A stretch of DNA of 64,000 nucleotides from NCBI RefSeq assembly GCF_012395255.1, contig NZ_JAAZQD010000002.1, forward strand, positions 372,001-436,000. The letters run 5' to 3'. Source of the stretch: Oleiagrimonas citrea (GTDB lineage: Bacteria; Pseudomonadota; Gammaproteobacteria; Xanthomonadales; Rhodanobacteraceae). Below are positions 45,465-56,263 of the stretch, piece by piece; positions within the stretch are counted from its first letter, which is position 1, and every line of letters begins with the position of its first letter. The notes beneath the pieces were generated by a model. That model did not search any database. It saw nothing but the letters and a program-made list of their open reading frames with translations, and was not told where the DNA came from. The position numbers and the translations under genes were made by a program.

Positions 45465-45493
45465 AAAAAGGCCGGCATGACGCCGGCCTTTTT
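45465..45493. terminator. Bidirectional terminator between gshA and dcp
   Basis: AAAAAGGCCGGC and its exact complement enclose a 5-nt loop. Each strand reads a GC stem followed by TTTTT, so it serves both convergent genes. Confidence 0.92.
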
Positions 45494-45515
45494 CGTTACT
45501 GCATGACGCGGCAGC

Positions 45516-47705
45516 TTACTTCAGCCCGCGATCCTTCAGCATCGGGCCCACTTCGGGGTCCTTGCCGTAGAAGTCGCGGAACATCTTGCCCAGGTCCTCG
45601 GTGTTGCCGCGCGACAGGATCATGTCGCGGAAGCGCTGACCGTTGGCGCGGGTCATGCCGCCGTGGTTCTCGAACCACTGGTAGGCGTCGTCGTCCAGCA
45701 TCTCGGTCCACAGGTACGCGTAGTAACCAGCCGAGTAGCCGTTGCCCCAGATGTGCATGAAGTAGCTGGAGCGGTAACGCGGCGGCAGGTACGAAAGATC
45801 CGTGTGGTTGTCCTTCAGCGCCTGCGCCTCGAACTTGTCGACGTCCTTCAGCGGTGCGTCGGCCGGGATCATGTGCCAGCTCATGTCCAGCAGCGAGGCC
45901 GACAGCAGCTCGCCCAGCGCGTAGCCCTGGTTGAACTTGGCCGCCTTGTGCAGCTTGGCCACCAGTTCCTTCGGCATCGGCTCGCCGGTCTTGTAGTTCT
46001 TGGCGTAGTGATTGAACACCTGCGGATAGCTGGCCCAGTGCTCGTTGAACTGCGACGGGAACTCGACGAAGTCGCGCGCCACGTTGGTGCCGGACAGGCT
46101 CGGATACTGCTGGCTGGCAAAGAAACCGTGCAGCGCGTGGCCGAACTCGTGGAACATCGTGGTCACGTCATCCCAGCTGATCAGCGCGGGCTGACCCGGC
46201 GCCGGCTTGGTGAAGTTGCACACGTTGTAGATGACCGGCTTGGTGCCCAGCAGCTTGGACTGGCCGACCAGGTTGTCCATCCACGCGCCGCCCTGCTTGT
46301 TGTCGCGCTTGAAGTAGTCGGCGTAGAACAGGCCCAGCGGCTTGCCGTCCTTGTCGAAGACCTCGAACACCTTCACGTCCGGGTTGTAGACCGGGATGTC
46401 CTTGCGCTCCTTGAACGTCAGGCCGTACAGCTCGTGGGCGGCGTAGAACACGCCGTTCTTGAGCACGTTGTCGACTTCGAAGTACGGCTTGACCTGATTC
46501 TGATCCAGGTCGTACTTGGCCTTGCGCAGCTTCTCGGCGTAGAACTCCCAGTCCCAGGCCTGCAGCTTGAAGTGCTTGCCGCTCTTGTCGATCATCGACT
46601 GCAGCTCGCCGGCCTCGTGGCGGGCCTTGGCCATGGTCGGCGGCACCAGCGCACGCACGAACTTCAGCACGGCGTCCGGCGTCTTTGCCATCTGGTCCTC
46701 GAGCTTCCATGCCGCGAAGTTCGGGTAACCCAGCAGCTTGGCCTTCTCGGCGCGCACCTTGGCCAGTTCGGCGATGGTCTTGCGGGTGTCGTTCGGACCG
46801 CCCTTCTCGGTGCGCATGTAGCTGTTCTCGAACAGCTGGTGACGCACGTCGCGATTGGTCAGCTCGGCCAGCGCCGGCTGCTGCGTGGTGTTCTGCAGCG
46901 GCAGCACCCACTTGCCGGTCAGACCGCGGGCCTTGGCCGCCTGTGCGGCCGCGGCGATCTCGCCCTTGGACAGGCCGTCCAGCTTGGACTTGTCGTCGAC
47001 CACCAGCGCACCGGCCTTGGTCGCGGCCAGCAGCTTGTTGACGAACTGCGACTCGAGCTTGGAAGCCTGCTCGTTGAGGCTCTTGAGCTTGACCTTGTCG
47101 GCGTCGGACAGCTTGGCGCCGTGATGCACGAAGTCGTTGTAGTACCACTCCAGCAGACGTTCGGACTCGGGATCGAGCTTGAGCGAGTCACGCTCGTTGT
47201 AAAGCGTCTGGATACGCTGGAACAGCTTGTCGTTGAGGTAGATCGCGTCGCTGTGCGCGGCCAGCTTCGGCGCCATGTCCTCGTTGACCTTGCTCAGCGC
47301 GTCATCGGAGTTGGCCGAGAACAGCGCGTTGAAGTCCATCTGCACGCGGTTCAGGGTCTGGCCCGACTTCTCCATCGCCACCAGCGTGTTGTCGAAGGTC
47401 GGCTTGGCCGGGTTGTCGGCGATCTTCTGCACTTCGGCCAGCTGTTCCTTCATGCCCTGCTCGAAGGCGGGCGCGAAATCGCTGTCCTTGATCTTGTCGA
47501 ACGGCGGCGCCTGGAACGGCAGGTCGCTCTTGGTGAGTAGCGGATTCTCGCGCGTCTTGGCCGGCGCCGAGCCGGTCGGCGCGGGGGCGCTGGCCTGCGA
47601 GCCGGCGGCCGCCTTGTCGGACGGAGAAGAAGACTGCGAGCAGCCGGTCACCGCCACGACGGCGGCGATCGCGGCGGCAAGTGTGATGGTACGCATGCTG
47701 TACAT
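45516..47705 (-). CDS. dcp: M3 family peptidyl-dipeptidase Dcp, lipoprotein
   Basis: A 729-residue zinc metallopeptidase. The signal MYSMRTITLAAAIAAVVAVTGC has a lipobox at Cys 22, then a Ser/Ala/Pro linker to about residue 60. The zinc site is HEFGH (519-523) in MFHEFGHALHGFFA with the downstream Glu ligand in FPSQFNEHW. YRSSYFMHIWGNGYSAGYYAYLWTEMLD is a typical M3 C-terminal part. It removes dipeptides from peptide C-termini, here probably in the periplasm and membrane-tethered. The first ATG (47705) fits an AAGGG site better than the one at 47696. Confidence 0.94.
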   Translation of the reverse strand: MYSMRTITLAAAIAAVVAVTGCSQSSSPSDKAAAGSQASAPAPTGSAPAKTRENPLLTKSDLPFQAPPFDKIKDSDFAPAFEQGMKEQLAEVQKIADNPAKPTFDNTLVAMEKSGQTLNRVQMDFNALFSANSDDALSKVNEDMAPKLAAHSDAIYLNDKLFQRIQTLYNERDSLKLDPESERLLEWYYNDFVHHGAKLSDADKVKLKSLNEQASKLESQFVNKLLAATKAGALVVDDKSKLDGLSKGEIAAAAQAAKARGLTGKWVLPLQNTTQQPALAELTNRDVRHQLFENSYMRTEKGGPNDTRKTIAELAKVRAEKAKLLGYPNFAAWKLEDQMAKTPDAVLKFVRALVPPTMAKARHEAGELQSMIDKSGKHFKLQAWDWEFYAEKLRKAKYDLDQNQVKPYFEVDNVLKNGVFYAAHELYGLTFKERKDIPVYNPDVKVFEVFDKDGKPLGLFYADYFKRDNKQGGAWMDNLVGQSKLLGTKPVIYNVCNFTKPAPGQPALISWDDVTTMFHEFGHALHGFFASQQYPSLSGTNVARDFVEFPSQFNEHWASYPQVFNHYAKNYKTGEPMPKELVAKLHKAAKFNQGYALGELLSASLLDMSWHMIPADAPLKDVDKFEAQALKDNHTDLSYLPPRYRSSYFMHIWGNGYSAGYYAYLWTEMLDDDAYQWFENHGGMTRANGQRFRDMILSRGNTEDLGKMFRDFYGKDPEVGPMLKDRGLK

Positions 47706-47829
47706 CGCGAATGGATCCCTTGCAGACGAAAACTGGATTCCGGCCGGGGCCGAAAACGATAGACCACCGGCCACTCTACCTGCGCCGAACGCCCGGCACC
47801 AAGTGCCGTGCCCGCACGCGAGCGTCAAT

Positions 47830-49132
<1,303 letters not shown>

Positions 49133-49136
<4 letters not shown>

Positions 49137-49756
49137 GCCGAAGCCTCGGCATCCGGCGCCCCTTCCAGCATCGTCATGATGGTCTCGCGCGCCGACTCCA
49201 GACCGCTGCCGGCACTGGAGGAGAAACTCTGCACGCTGGCGGGCCAACCCTCGCGACGGCACAGGGTGCGGGCGCGCTCCACGGCCGCGGCAGCCTGACC
49301 GCGCGAAAGCTTGTCCGCCTTGGTCAGCAGCAGATGGCACTGCAGGCCGCTGGCGCTGCAGAAGTGCAGCATCTGGCGGTCGAACTCCTTCAGCTCGTGA
49401 CGGATGTCGGCGATCAGCACCACGCCGCGCAGGCTTTCTCGCTGATTGAGGTAGGCGTCGATCTCCTTGCGCCAGTGCGCGCGCAGCGACTCCGGCACCT
49501 TGGCGTAACCGTAGCCCGGCAGATCGACCAACCGCGTGTGCTCGTCGAGCGTGAACACCACCATCTGCTGCGTGCGTCCGGGTGTCTTCGACGTGCGCGC
49601 CAGCGCACGCTGGCCGGTCAGCGCATTGAGCGCGCTGGACTTGCCGGCATTGGAGCGGCCGGCGAAGGCCACCTCGGCGCCGGCGTCGTCCGGTAACTGT
49701 GTGACCTTGTGCGCGGCCAGTGCGAAGCGCGCGCGTTGTAGCGGATTGGAACTCAT
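49133..49756 (-). CDS. engB: Ribosome biogenesis GTPase EngB (YsxC/YihA)
   Basis: A 207-residue GTPase. G1 is AGRSNAGKSS, the T-loop region is KTPGRTQQ, G3 is DLPGYGYAKVP and G4 is LTKADK. The family acts in late assembly of the 50S subunit. It is divergent from cytochrome c4, the standard arrangement in Xanthomonadales. The gene begins about 120 nt from the cytochrome start, and the promoter of the latter occupies this gap. Confidence 0.95.
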
Positions 49757-49797
49757 CGGGGAAACCTTGTGCTGGAACCGGCGCGGATGCCGGTCGT

Positions 49798-49826
49798 TTG
49801 ACCGGCCCCTTGCGCGCGGGGATAAT
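49798..49826 (+). promoter_or_regulatory. Promoter of the cytochrome c4-dsbA operon
   Basis: TTGACC (49798-49803) and GATAAT (49821-49826) are separated by exactly 17 nt. Transcription should begin near 49833, about 47 nt before the cytochrome start. Confidence 0.7.
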
Positions 49827-49879
49827 TCTGAAGTTTAGTCATAACCCCAATGCAGTACCGGGCTTTCGGGAGACAGTGT

Positions 49880-50614
49880 ATGAGTTTTCGGCGTGTAGTG
49901 GCTCTGGCCGCCACTCTGGTCGCTGGCGCGGCCATGGCGCAGAGTGCCCCTCAGCAAGCCGCTCCGGCAGCGGCAGGCTCGTCCGCCCAGATGGCGGCAG
50001 CCGCGCCTGCCAAGCCGACCGGTCCGCTGCCGGGGGACGCGAAAGCGGGGCAGGCCAAGGCCGCCGTGTGTGGCGCCTGCCACGGCATGGACGGCAACTC
50101 ATCCGATGCCCAGTACCCCAAGCTGGCCGGCCAGAACGAAGAATACATCTCGCGCCAGCTGCACAACTTCAAGAGCGGCAAGCGCCAGAATCCGATCATG
50201 CTGGGCTTCGCTTCGCAGCTGTCGGAGCAGGACATGGACGACGTCGGCGCCTACTTCATGACCAAGCGCTCGCGTCCGGGCGTGGCCGACGAGAAGCTGG
50301 CCGAGGCCGGTGGCAAGCTGTACCGCGAAGGCGACGCCAGCCGCGGCATCCCGGCCTGCATGGCCTGCCATGGCCCCGACGGCCGCGGCAATCCGGGCGC
50401 GGTCTACCCGCAGCTGGCCGGTCAGCATGCGCAGTATTTGCAGAAGACGCTGACGGCCTGGCACGACGGCACAGTGTGGGGCAGCGACGATCACTCCAAG
50501 ATCATGCCCGCCATCGCCAAGCGCCTGACCACGCAGGATATCGCGGCCGTCTCCAGCTACCTGGAAGGTCTGCACACCGCCGCTGACAGCAAGGCCGAGA
50601 GCGCCGCGCCGTAA
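49880..50614 (+). CDS. Diheme cytochrome c4
   Basis: A 244-residue periplasmic cytochrome; the start MSFRRVVALAATLVAGAAMA at 49880 follows GGGAGA. A signal peptide is cut near residue 20, then an Ala/Pro linker leads to two class I heme domains with CGACH (C64, C67) and CMACH (C160, C163). YPKLAGQNEEYI and YPQLAGQHAQYL mark the repeated halves with distal Met ligands later (IMLGFASQL, IMPAIAKRL). It carries electrons to terminal oxidases. It is followed by two DsbA-like genes. Confidence 0.94.
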   Translation: MSFRRVVALAATLVAGAAMAQSAPQQAAPAAAGSSAQMAAAAPAKPTGPLPGDAKAGQAKAAVCGACHGMDGNSSDAQYPKLAGQNEEYISRQLHNFKSGKRQNPIMLGFASQLSEQDMDDVGAYFMTKRSRPGVADEKLAEAGGKLYREGDASRGIPACMACHGPDGRGNPGAVYPQLAGQHAQYLQKTLTAWHDGTVWGSDDHSKIMPAIAKRLTTQDIAAVSSYLEGLHTAADSKAESAAP

Positions 50615-50726
50615 GGCACGCTCGCGGCAAAGCCACCCCGCCCCGCTGCATGGCGGGGCACAGGCTCCCGTCCTGAAACGTGACACCGGCATCGGCTCGG
50701 GAGCCGTTCTTCCACGGAGAGTCCCG

Positions 50727-51623
50727 ATGCGCAAAGCACTGCCGATCCTGATCTGTTCCCTGTTCCTGGCCGCCTGCGGCTCCCACTCCAGCGACGCCGA
50801 CAAGGCCGCTTCCGCGCCGACGCCGGCCGCCGCACCGAGCGCGCCCGCCAGCGCCCCGGCTGCGAGTCCCGCCATGTCGTCCAGCGCGACGCCGGCCGCC
50901 AGCGACAGCGCTGCCGCTCCGTCCAGCGGCGACGACACCGGCAGCGACAGCGCGTCCACCGCGCCGGCCATCGATCCCTCCAAGGTCGACTTCAAGGACA
51001 CCGGCAAATGGGTGGCCGGCAAGAACTACTTCGTGATCAGCCCGGCCCAGCCCAAGGTCACCTCGACCAACAAGGTCGAGGTCGTCGAGATCTTTTCCTG
51101 GGGTTGCCCGGCCTGTAACGCCGCGCACCCGCTGGTCGACAGCATGCGCAAATCGCTGCCCGACTACGCCACCATGGTGTACCTGCCGGCCGCGTTCCGC
51201 CCGGATGAGAACTGGGTCGTCTATCAGCGTGCCTTCTACACCGCGCAGGCACTGGGCGTGGCCCGCAAGAGCTACGATGCTGTCTTCGACGCCGCCTGGA
51301 AGAGCGGCGAACTGGCCACTTATGACCTCTCGACGGGCCGTCCGAAATCGCGCGACGAATGGCCCGGCATCGACGCCTTCGCCAAGTTCTTCGCCAAGCA
51401 CTACGGCGTGAACGAACAGCAGTTCCTGGGCGTGGCCAAGTCGTTCAGCATCAACACCAAGATGAAGCGTGCCGATGAACTGCTGAAGGCCTACGGTGTC
51501 CCTAGTACGCCGACCTTCGTCGTCGACGGCAAGTACCGCTTCGACTTCCGCAGCGCCGGCGGCGGACCGCAGGCCATCGAGCTGGCCAAGTGGCTGGCCG
51601 CCAAGGAAGCCTCCGGCCACTGA
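50727..51623 (+). CDS. dsbA: DsbA-like thiol:disulfide interchange lipoprotein (CPAC active site)
   Basis: A 298-residue protein. MRKALPILICSLFLAAC carries a lipobox at Cys 17, followed by a Ser/Ala/Pro/Asp-rich linker to about residue 80. The DsbA fold has FSWGCPACNAAHP (C127-P-A-C130) and the cis-Pro loop GVPSTPTFVVDGKYR. It should oxidise or shuffle disulfides in the periplasm while anchored in a membrane. The CPAC dipeptide differs from the CPHC of E. coli DsbA. It lies 112 nt after cytochrome c4 and 35 nt before a second dsbA-like gene. Confidence 0.9.
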   Translation: MRKALPILICSLFLAACGSHSSDADKAASAPTPAAAPSAPASAPAASPAMSSSATPAASDSAAAPSSGDDTGSDSASTAPAIDPSKVDFKDTGKWVAGKNYFVISPAQPKVTSTNKVEVVEIFSWGCPACNAAHPLVDSMRKSLPDYATMVYLPAAFRPDENWVVYQRAFYTAQALGVARKSYDAVFDAAWKSGELATYDLSTGRPKSRDEWPGIDAFAKFFAKHYGVNEQQFLGVAKSFSINTKMKRADELLKAYGVPSTPTFVVDGKYRFDFRSAGGGPQAIELAKWLAAKEASGH

Positions 51624-51658
51624 ACCGGAATCCAGCAGGACTTTTCACGGAGAACACC

Positions 51659-52303
51659 ATGATCAAACGCATCGCCCTGCTCGTGCTTGGCATCACTCTG
51701 GCCAGCGCCTGCTCGGCCAAGGATGACGGCTCGGTCCAGGCCGCGTCGTTCACCAACGGCAACGAGTACGTGACCATCCAGCAACCGAAGCGGCTGTCGA
51801 GCAGCGGCAAGGTCGAAGTGGTCGAGGTGTTCTCCTACGGTTGCGTGCACTGCGCGCATTTCGCACCGGATGCCGAAAAGCTGCGCAAGTCGCTGCCCAA
51901 GGGCGTGCAGTTCAAACTGCTGCCGGCCTCGTTCAGCCCGGCCTGGGAACCGTACGCCCGCGCCTACTACGCCGCGAAGCAGCTTGGCGTGCTCAAGCAG
52001 ACGCACCTGGAACTGTTCAAGGAAAAGTTCGAGGAACGCTACCCGATCAACACGCTCGACGAATTGGCCGATTTCTATGCCCGTCAGGGCGTCGACAAGG
52101 CGAAGTTCCTGCAGGCCGCCAATTCCAAGCAGACCGACATGGCCATCGCTCGCGGCAACGCGCTGATCCGGGACTGGGGCGTCGACGGCACGCCGACCAT
52201 CGTGGTGGACGGCAAATACCGCAGCAACCACATCAAGAGCTACGACCAGTTGCTGAAGCTGACCCACTGGCTGGTCCAGCGCGAACTGAAGAAAGGCTCC
52301 TGA
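51659..52303 (+). CDS. dsbA: DsbA-like thiol:disulfide interchange protein (CVHC active site)
   Basis: A 214-residue protein; the ATG at 51659 follows CGGAGA. The N-terminal signal MIKRIALLVLGITLASAC could be a type I or a poor type II (lipoprotein) signal. The DsbA domain has FSYGCVHCAHFAP (C62-V-H-C65), and the cis-Pro loop GVDGTPTIVVDGKYR. It is a periplasmic thiol oxidase, paired with the longer CPAC protein upstream, with which it is co-transcribed. The two share about the same fold but little linker, pointing to an old duplication. Confidence 0.92.
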   Translation: MIKRIALLVLGITLASACSAKDDGSVQAASFTNGNEYVTIQQPKRLSSSGKVEVVEVFSYGCVHCAHFAPDAEKLRKSLPKGVQFKLLPASFSPAWEPYARAYYAAKQLGVLKQTHLELFKEKFEERYPINTLDELADFYARQGVDKAKFLQAANSKQTDMAIARGNALIRDWGVDGTPTIVVDGKYRSNHIKSYDQLLKLTHWLVQRELKKGS

Positions 52304-52367
52304 ATCCATTCCTGAACACGGCGGCGGCGCGACCACGCGCCGCTTGCCGATGTCCTTCGCGGACCGC

Positions 52368-52373
52368 TACCTT
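52368..52373 (+). promoter_or_regulatory. Start-proximal -10 box (endonuclease/phosphatase gene)
   Basis: TACCTT ends 6 nt before the ATG at 52380, and no Shine-Dalgarno sequence is visible. A leaderless transcript is likely if this box is used. Confidence 0.4.
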
Positions 52374-52379
52374 GGCGCC

Positions 52380-53144
52380 ATGACCGGCTCCACATCCCGA
52401 ACCCTTCGCGTGCTCAGCTGCAACATCCTGGCCGGCGCCAGCGTGCAGCGCTATCGCCAGTACGTGACCCGCAGCTGGGCCAGCGTGCTGCCGACGCGCG
52501 CCAAGCAGGACAACCTCGACAGTCTCGCGCGCATTCTTCCGAAGTTCGACCTCATCGGCCTGCAGGAAACCGATGCCGGCAGTCTGCGCTCGGGCTTCCG
52601 CAACCAGACCCGCTACCTGGCGGAGTCGTCCGGCATGCCGTTCTGGAGTCATCAACCGAACCGGCAGATGGCGCGCCTGGCACATTCGGCCAATGGCCTG
52701 ATCAGCCGGCTCGAACCCACGCAGGTCGTCGACTATCCGCTGCCCGGACGCGGACGCGGCGCGCTACTGGCGCGATTCGGCGAAGGCGAGGACGCGCTGG
52801 CCGTGGTCGTGGCCCACCTTTCGCTGGGGCCGCAGGCACGCGAGCGGCAGCTGGCATTCATCGCCGAATTGCTAGGCTCTCATCCACACGTGATCCTGAT
52901 GGGAGATCTCAACACCGACCCGGACAGCAGCGAGATGCGCCGCCTGTTCGCGCGCACGTCGCTGCAACCGCCCACCGATGCCGCGCCGACGTTCCCGAGC
53001 TGGCGCCCGCGCCGCGCCATCGATCACATTCTGCTGTCTCCGGACCTGCGTCTGCGCCGTCAATGGACGCTCCCGGACGCCTTCTCCGACCACCTTCCGC
53101 TCGCCGCGGAGATCGAACTGCCCATGGAGCTGGCCATGCACTGA
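52380..53144 (+). CDS. Endonuclease/exonuclease/phosphatase family protein
   Basis: A 254-residue metal-dependent phosphoesterase. LRVLSCNIL (metal-site Asn), LIGLQETD (Glu), VVVAHLSLG (His), VILMGDLNTDPDS (Asp/Asn) and FSDHLPLAAEIEL (Asp/His) form the EEP catalytic set. The family ranges from DNA repair nucleases to sphingomyelinase-like and inositol phosphatases, so the substrate is open. No signal peptide is present from this start. It follows the dsbA pair as in Xanthomonas genomes. Confidence 0.87.
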   Translation: MTGSTSRTLRVLSCNILAGASVQRYRQYVTRSWASVLPTRAKQDNLDSLARILPKFDLIGLQETDAGSLRSGFRNQTRYLAESSGMPFWSHQPNRQMARLAHSANGLISRLEPTQVVDYPLPGRGRGALLARFGEGEDALAVVVAHLSLGPQARERQLAFIAELLGSHPHVILMGDLNTDPDSSEMRRLFARTSLQPPTDAAPTFPSWRPRRAIDHILLSPDLRLRRQWTLPDAFSDHLPLAAEIELPMELAMH

Positions 53145-53173
53145 CCGGCTCCGCCAACGGAAGCATTCTGCCC

Positions 53174-55240
53174 ATGGAATTGTTGCTGTCGAACGCACCG
53201 AATATCGCGCGAAGGGGGCTCCGCGCACTGGCCCTGCTGGCAAGTTGCGGGCTGCCGACGCTGGCCGCTCATGCCGCTGCCCAGCACGCCGCGAAGAACA
53301 CGACACACGCCTCGTCCCGCCAGGCGCAGCGCGCCGCCTTCATCCAGGCCTACGCCAGCGCCGAACGCGGCGACCCGGCCTGGAAGAAACAGGCGACCTC
53401 ACTCAAGCACTACCCGTTGTATCCATACCTGCAGGCAGCGGCGCTGGAAAGCCAGCTTCGTACCGTCACCCGCAAGCAGGTCGAGGCGTATCTGCAGGCT
53501 TGGCCGAACATGCTTCCGGCGCATGACTTGCGTCGCGATTTTCTGCATGAACTGGCGCGCCGTCGGGACTGGAACGGCTTCAACGCGCTGTATCGCCCCG
53601 GACTCGGCGCGACGCTGACCTGCGATCACCTTCAGGGCCGGCTGGCCGCCGGCCACGCACTGACGTTCGATCGCGATCTCGCCGGCCTGTGGAAGCACGC
53701 CTCCCTGCCCGCCGACTGCGATCCGATCCTGAGCTGGGCGCACGACCACAAACTGCTGACCCGCAAGCGTCTTTGGCAGCGCATCGATCGCGCCGTCGAC
53801 GCCGGGCGCGGCGGCACCGTGGCTTCGCTGGGGCGCTGGCTGCACGGACGCGACGCCCGTCACGCCCAGCACCTGGCGCTGGCGCTGCGCGATCCCGCGC
53901 GCGCCGCCGCCGACGCCGTGCACTGGCCGGACGACACCCGCAACCGCCAGGCCGCCACCATCGCCATGCGCCATTTGACGCGCAAAAGCAGCGACCAGGC
54001 CGACGCACTGTGGCCAAAACTTCGCCGCCAGCTGCACTTCACCAAATCCCAGCGCCGCGATATCGAACACGACATGGCGCTGTTCCGCGCCACGGACTTC
54101 ACCCACGACGCGATCCAGCGCCTGCGGGCCCTGCCGGCCGACGCGCAAAGCGACGCCACGCGCGGTTGGCGGTTGCGCGTGGCGCTGGCCCGGCGCGACT
54201 GGCAAGGCGTGCTCGATGCCTACGCGGCCATGCCGGCCGTGCAACAACACGACAACGAGTGGCGCTACTTCCACGCCCGCGCGCTGAGTGCGATGGGCTA
54301 CAAGCATGCCGCCCACAAGGCCTACGCCGAACTGGCGGATCAGACCACGTATTTCGGCTTTCTCGCCGCGGACCGCCTGCACGAGCCGTACACGATCTGC
54401 CCAGCGCACGCGACCGATGCACCGCTTGACGAAACCGCCCTCCTCGCCAACCCCGGACTGGACCGCGCCTTTGAACTGTATGCCGTGAACCAGCCCAAGC
54501 TGGCGCGCCGCGAATGGGTGCATGCCCTGCGCGGCGCCAGCGCCGCCACCCGTCGACAGGCGGCGATGCTGGCCTACCAGCGCGGCTGGTATGACCGCGC
54601 CATCTTCACCTTCAGCAGCGGCGACGCGATCAAGCTCTACGACCAGCGTTTCCCGCTGGCGCGTCAGGATCGGGTCAGCGAACAGGCCGAGGACGCCGGC
54701 ATCGATCCAGCCTGGGCCTACGCCCTGATCCGCGCCGAGAGCGCCTGGGTGACCGACGCCCGCTCCGGCGCCAACGCCTACGGCCTCATGCAGCTGCTTC
54801 CGAGCACTGCGCGCCGGGTCGCCAGGCGCCTGAAACTGCCCTACGGCGGCGCCAACGATCTGTACGACCCGAAACTCAACATTGCCCTGGGTACGCACTA
54901 TCTGGCGCAGATGGCGGCGCGCTATGGCGGCGCCCCATGGCTGGCCAGCGCGGCCTACAACGCAGGCCCCAAGCAGGTCGACAAATGGCTGTCCGCGCGC
55001 GGCGACCTGCCGCCGGACCTGTTCGTCGCCACCATGCCCTTCCACGAGACGCGCGAGTATGTGGCCCGCGTGATGGCCTTCAGCGTACTGTACGACTGGC
55101 GCCTGCATCAGCGCACCGTGACGCTGGCGCAGCGCATGCCGCGTTTCGGCAAGCCGTACACGCCACCCACCGCGAGCACACCGCGTGAAGCCGTGCAGTG
55201 TCCGAGCACGCAGACGGCCTCCACAGCCGCCAAGCCCTGA
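53174..55240 (+). CDS. slt: Soluble lytic murein transglycosylase (Slt70-like)
   Basis: A 688-residue exported protein, with a signal peptide (ALALLASCGLPTLAAHA, to about residue 35). The long middle (about 50-500) is an alpha-superhelical U-shaped domain rich in Ala/Arg helices. The C-terminal lysozyme-like domain has the catalytic Glu E522 in ALIRAESAWVTDARSGANAYGLMQLLPSTA, with GTHYLAQMAARYGG and ASAAYNAGPKQVDKWL after it. It cleaves glycan strands of peptidoglycan to 1,6-anhydro ends. The start at 53174 lies 29 nt after the preceding gene. Confidence 0.94.
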   Translation: MELLLSNAPNIARRGLRALALLASCGLPTLAAHAAAQHAAKNTTHASSRQAQRAAFIQAYASAERGDPAWKKQATSLKHYPLYPYLQAAALESQLRTVTRKQVEAYLQAWPNMLPAHDLRRDFLHELARRRDWNGFNALYRPGLGATLTCDHLQGRLAAGHALTFDRDLAGLWKHASLPADCDPILSWAHDHKLLTRKRLWQRIDRAVDAGRGGTVASLGRWLHGRDARHAQHLALALRDPARAAADAVHWPDDTRNRQAATIAMRHLTRKSSDQADALWPKLRRQLHFTKSQRRDIEHDMALFRATDFTHDAIQRLRALPADAQSDATRGWRLRVALARRDWQGVLDAYAAMPAVQQHDNEWRYFHARALSAMGYKHAAHKAYAELADQTTYFGFLAADRLHEPYTICPAHATDAPLDETALLANPGLDRAFELYAVNQPKLARREWVHALRGASAATRRQAAMLAYQRGWYDRAIFTFSSGDAIKLYDQRFPLARQDRVSEQAEDAGIDPAWAYALIRAESAWVTDARSGANAYGLMQLLPSTARRVARRLKLPYGGANDLYDPKLNIALGTHYLAQMAARYGGAPWLASAAYNAGPKQVDKWLSARGDLPPDLFVATMPFHETREYVARVMAFSVLYDWRLHQRTVTLAQRMPRFGKPYTPPTASTPREAVQCPSTQTASTAAKP

Positions 55241-55284
55241 ACAGGGTAGGCGACCGTCGCGCGATCAAGCACAATTCGGCCTAC

Positions 55285-56223
55285 ATGAAGACCAAGACTC
55301 TCGTTCTGCTCGGTGCGACCGGTTTCGTCGGCCGCTATCTGGTGCCCCGGCTGGCGGCGGACGGTCATCGACTGACCCTGCTCTCGCGCAACCGCGAGCA
55401 GCACCGCGCACTGGAAGTGCTGCCCAACGTGCGCGTGCGCAGCGCCTCGGTCCACGAGCGCGGCGTGCTCACCGAGCATTTCCGGGATGCCGACGCCGTG
55501 ATCAATCTGGTCGGCATTCTCAACGAGACGCGCCACCAGCGCTTCGGCGACGTCCATGTCGCGCTGACCCGCACCGTCATCGAGGCCTGCGGCGATGGCG
55601 GCGTGCCTCGCCTGCATCAGATGAGTTCGCTGAAGGCCGGCCAGGGACTGTCGAATTACCTGAAGTCGCGTGGCGAAGCCGAGGCCATCGTGAAAGCCTC
55701 GGCGCTGGACTGGACCCTCTACCAGCCGAGCGTGATCTACGGTCTCGGCGATGGTCTGATCTCGCGCTTCCATGCCCTGCTGCGTATGGCGCCGGTGATG
55801 CCGCTGGCTCGGCCGGACGCGCTAATGGCGCCGGTCTTCGCCGGCGATGTCGCCGAGGCCATCGCCCGCTGCGTGGCCGACGACACGCTGAGCAGCCGAC
55901 GCACCTTCGAACTGTACGGTCCAGAGACCTACACGCTGGAACAGATCGTGCGCATGATCCGCGACGCGGCCAGTCTGCGCCGGGCCGTGGTCGGATTGCC
56001 GGACACGCTGGGACGCCTGCAGGCACGCGTACTGGGCCTGCTGCCGGGCAAGCCCTTCACGCTGGACAACTTCAAGTCGCTGCGCACGGCCTCGGTCGGC
56101 AAACGCGACGGCCTGAAAGAACTGGGCATCAAGCCGCATCATTTCGCGACCCTGCTGCCGATCCTGGTCGCCGACGCAGGACGGCAACGCCAGCTCGACC
56201 GCATGCGCCGGCAGCCGCGCTGA
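55285..56223 (+). CDS. NAD(P)-binding protein of the NDUFA9/complex I subunit-like family
   Basis: A 312-residue extended-SDR-like protein. [18 protein letters not shown] (about 6-23) is the nucleotide-binding start. [52 protein letters not shown] and [20 protein letters not shown] are the features of the complex I NDUFA9-like group. Bacterial members are of uncertain role, perhaps quinone-related. A CACAAT box ends 9 nt before the ATG and there is no clear ribosome binding site. It ends 40 nt before cca. Confidence 0.87.
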   Translation: MKTKTLVLLGATGFVGRYLVPRLAADGHRLTLLSRNREQHRALEVLPNVRVRSASVHERGVLTEHFRDADAVINLVGILNETRHQRFGDVHVALTRTVIEACGDGGVPRLHQMSSLKAGQGLSNYLKSRGEAEAIVKASALDWTLYQPSVIYGLGDGLISRFHALLRMAPVMPLARPDALMAPVFAGDVAEAIARCVADDTLSSRRTFELYGPETYTLEQIVRMIRDAASLRRAVVGLPDTLGRLQARVLGLLPGKPFTLDNFKSLRTASVGKRDGLKELGIKPHHFATLLPILVADAGRQRQLDRMRRQPR

Positions 56224-56251
56224 CCGTCGCTTGCGCGCATCGCGCGCATGG

Positions 56252-56257
56252 CACAAT
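56252..56257 (+). promoter_or_regulatory. Start-proximal -10 box (cca)
   Basis: CACAAT ends 6 nt before the cca ATG at 56264; no Shine-Dalgarno sequence is present. It fits a leaderless start. Confidence 0.45.
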
Positions 56258-56263
56258 GCCGGC

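Noticed and set aside
45663-47540. A 625-residue rightward frame opposite dcp
   Set aside because: Antisense to a complete M3 peptidase with HExxH motif.
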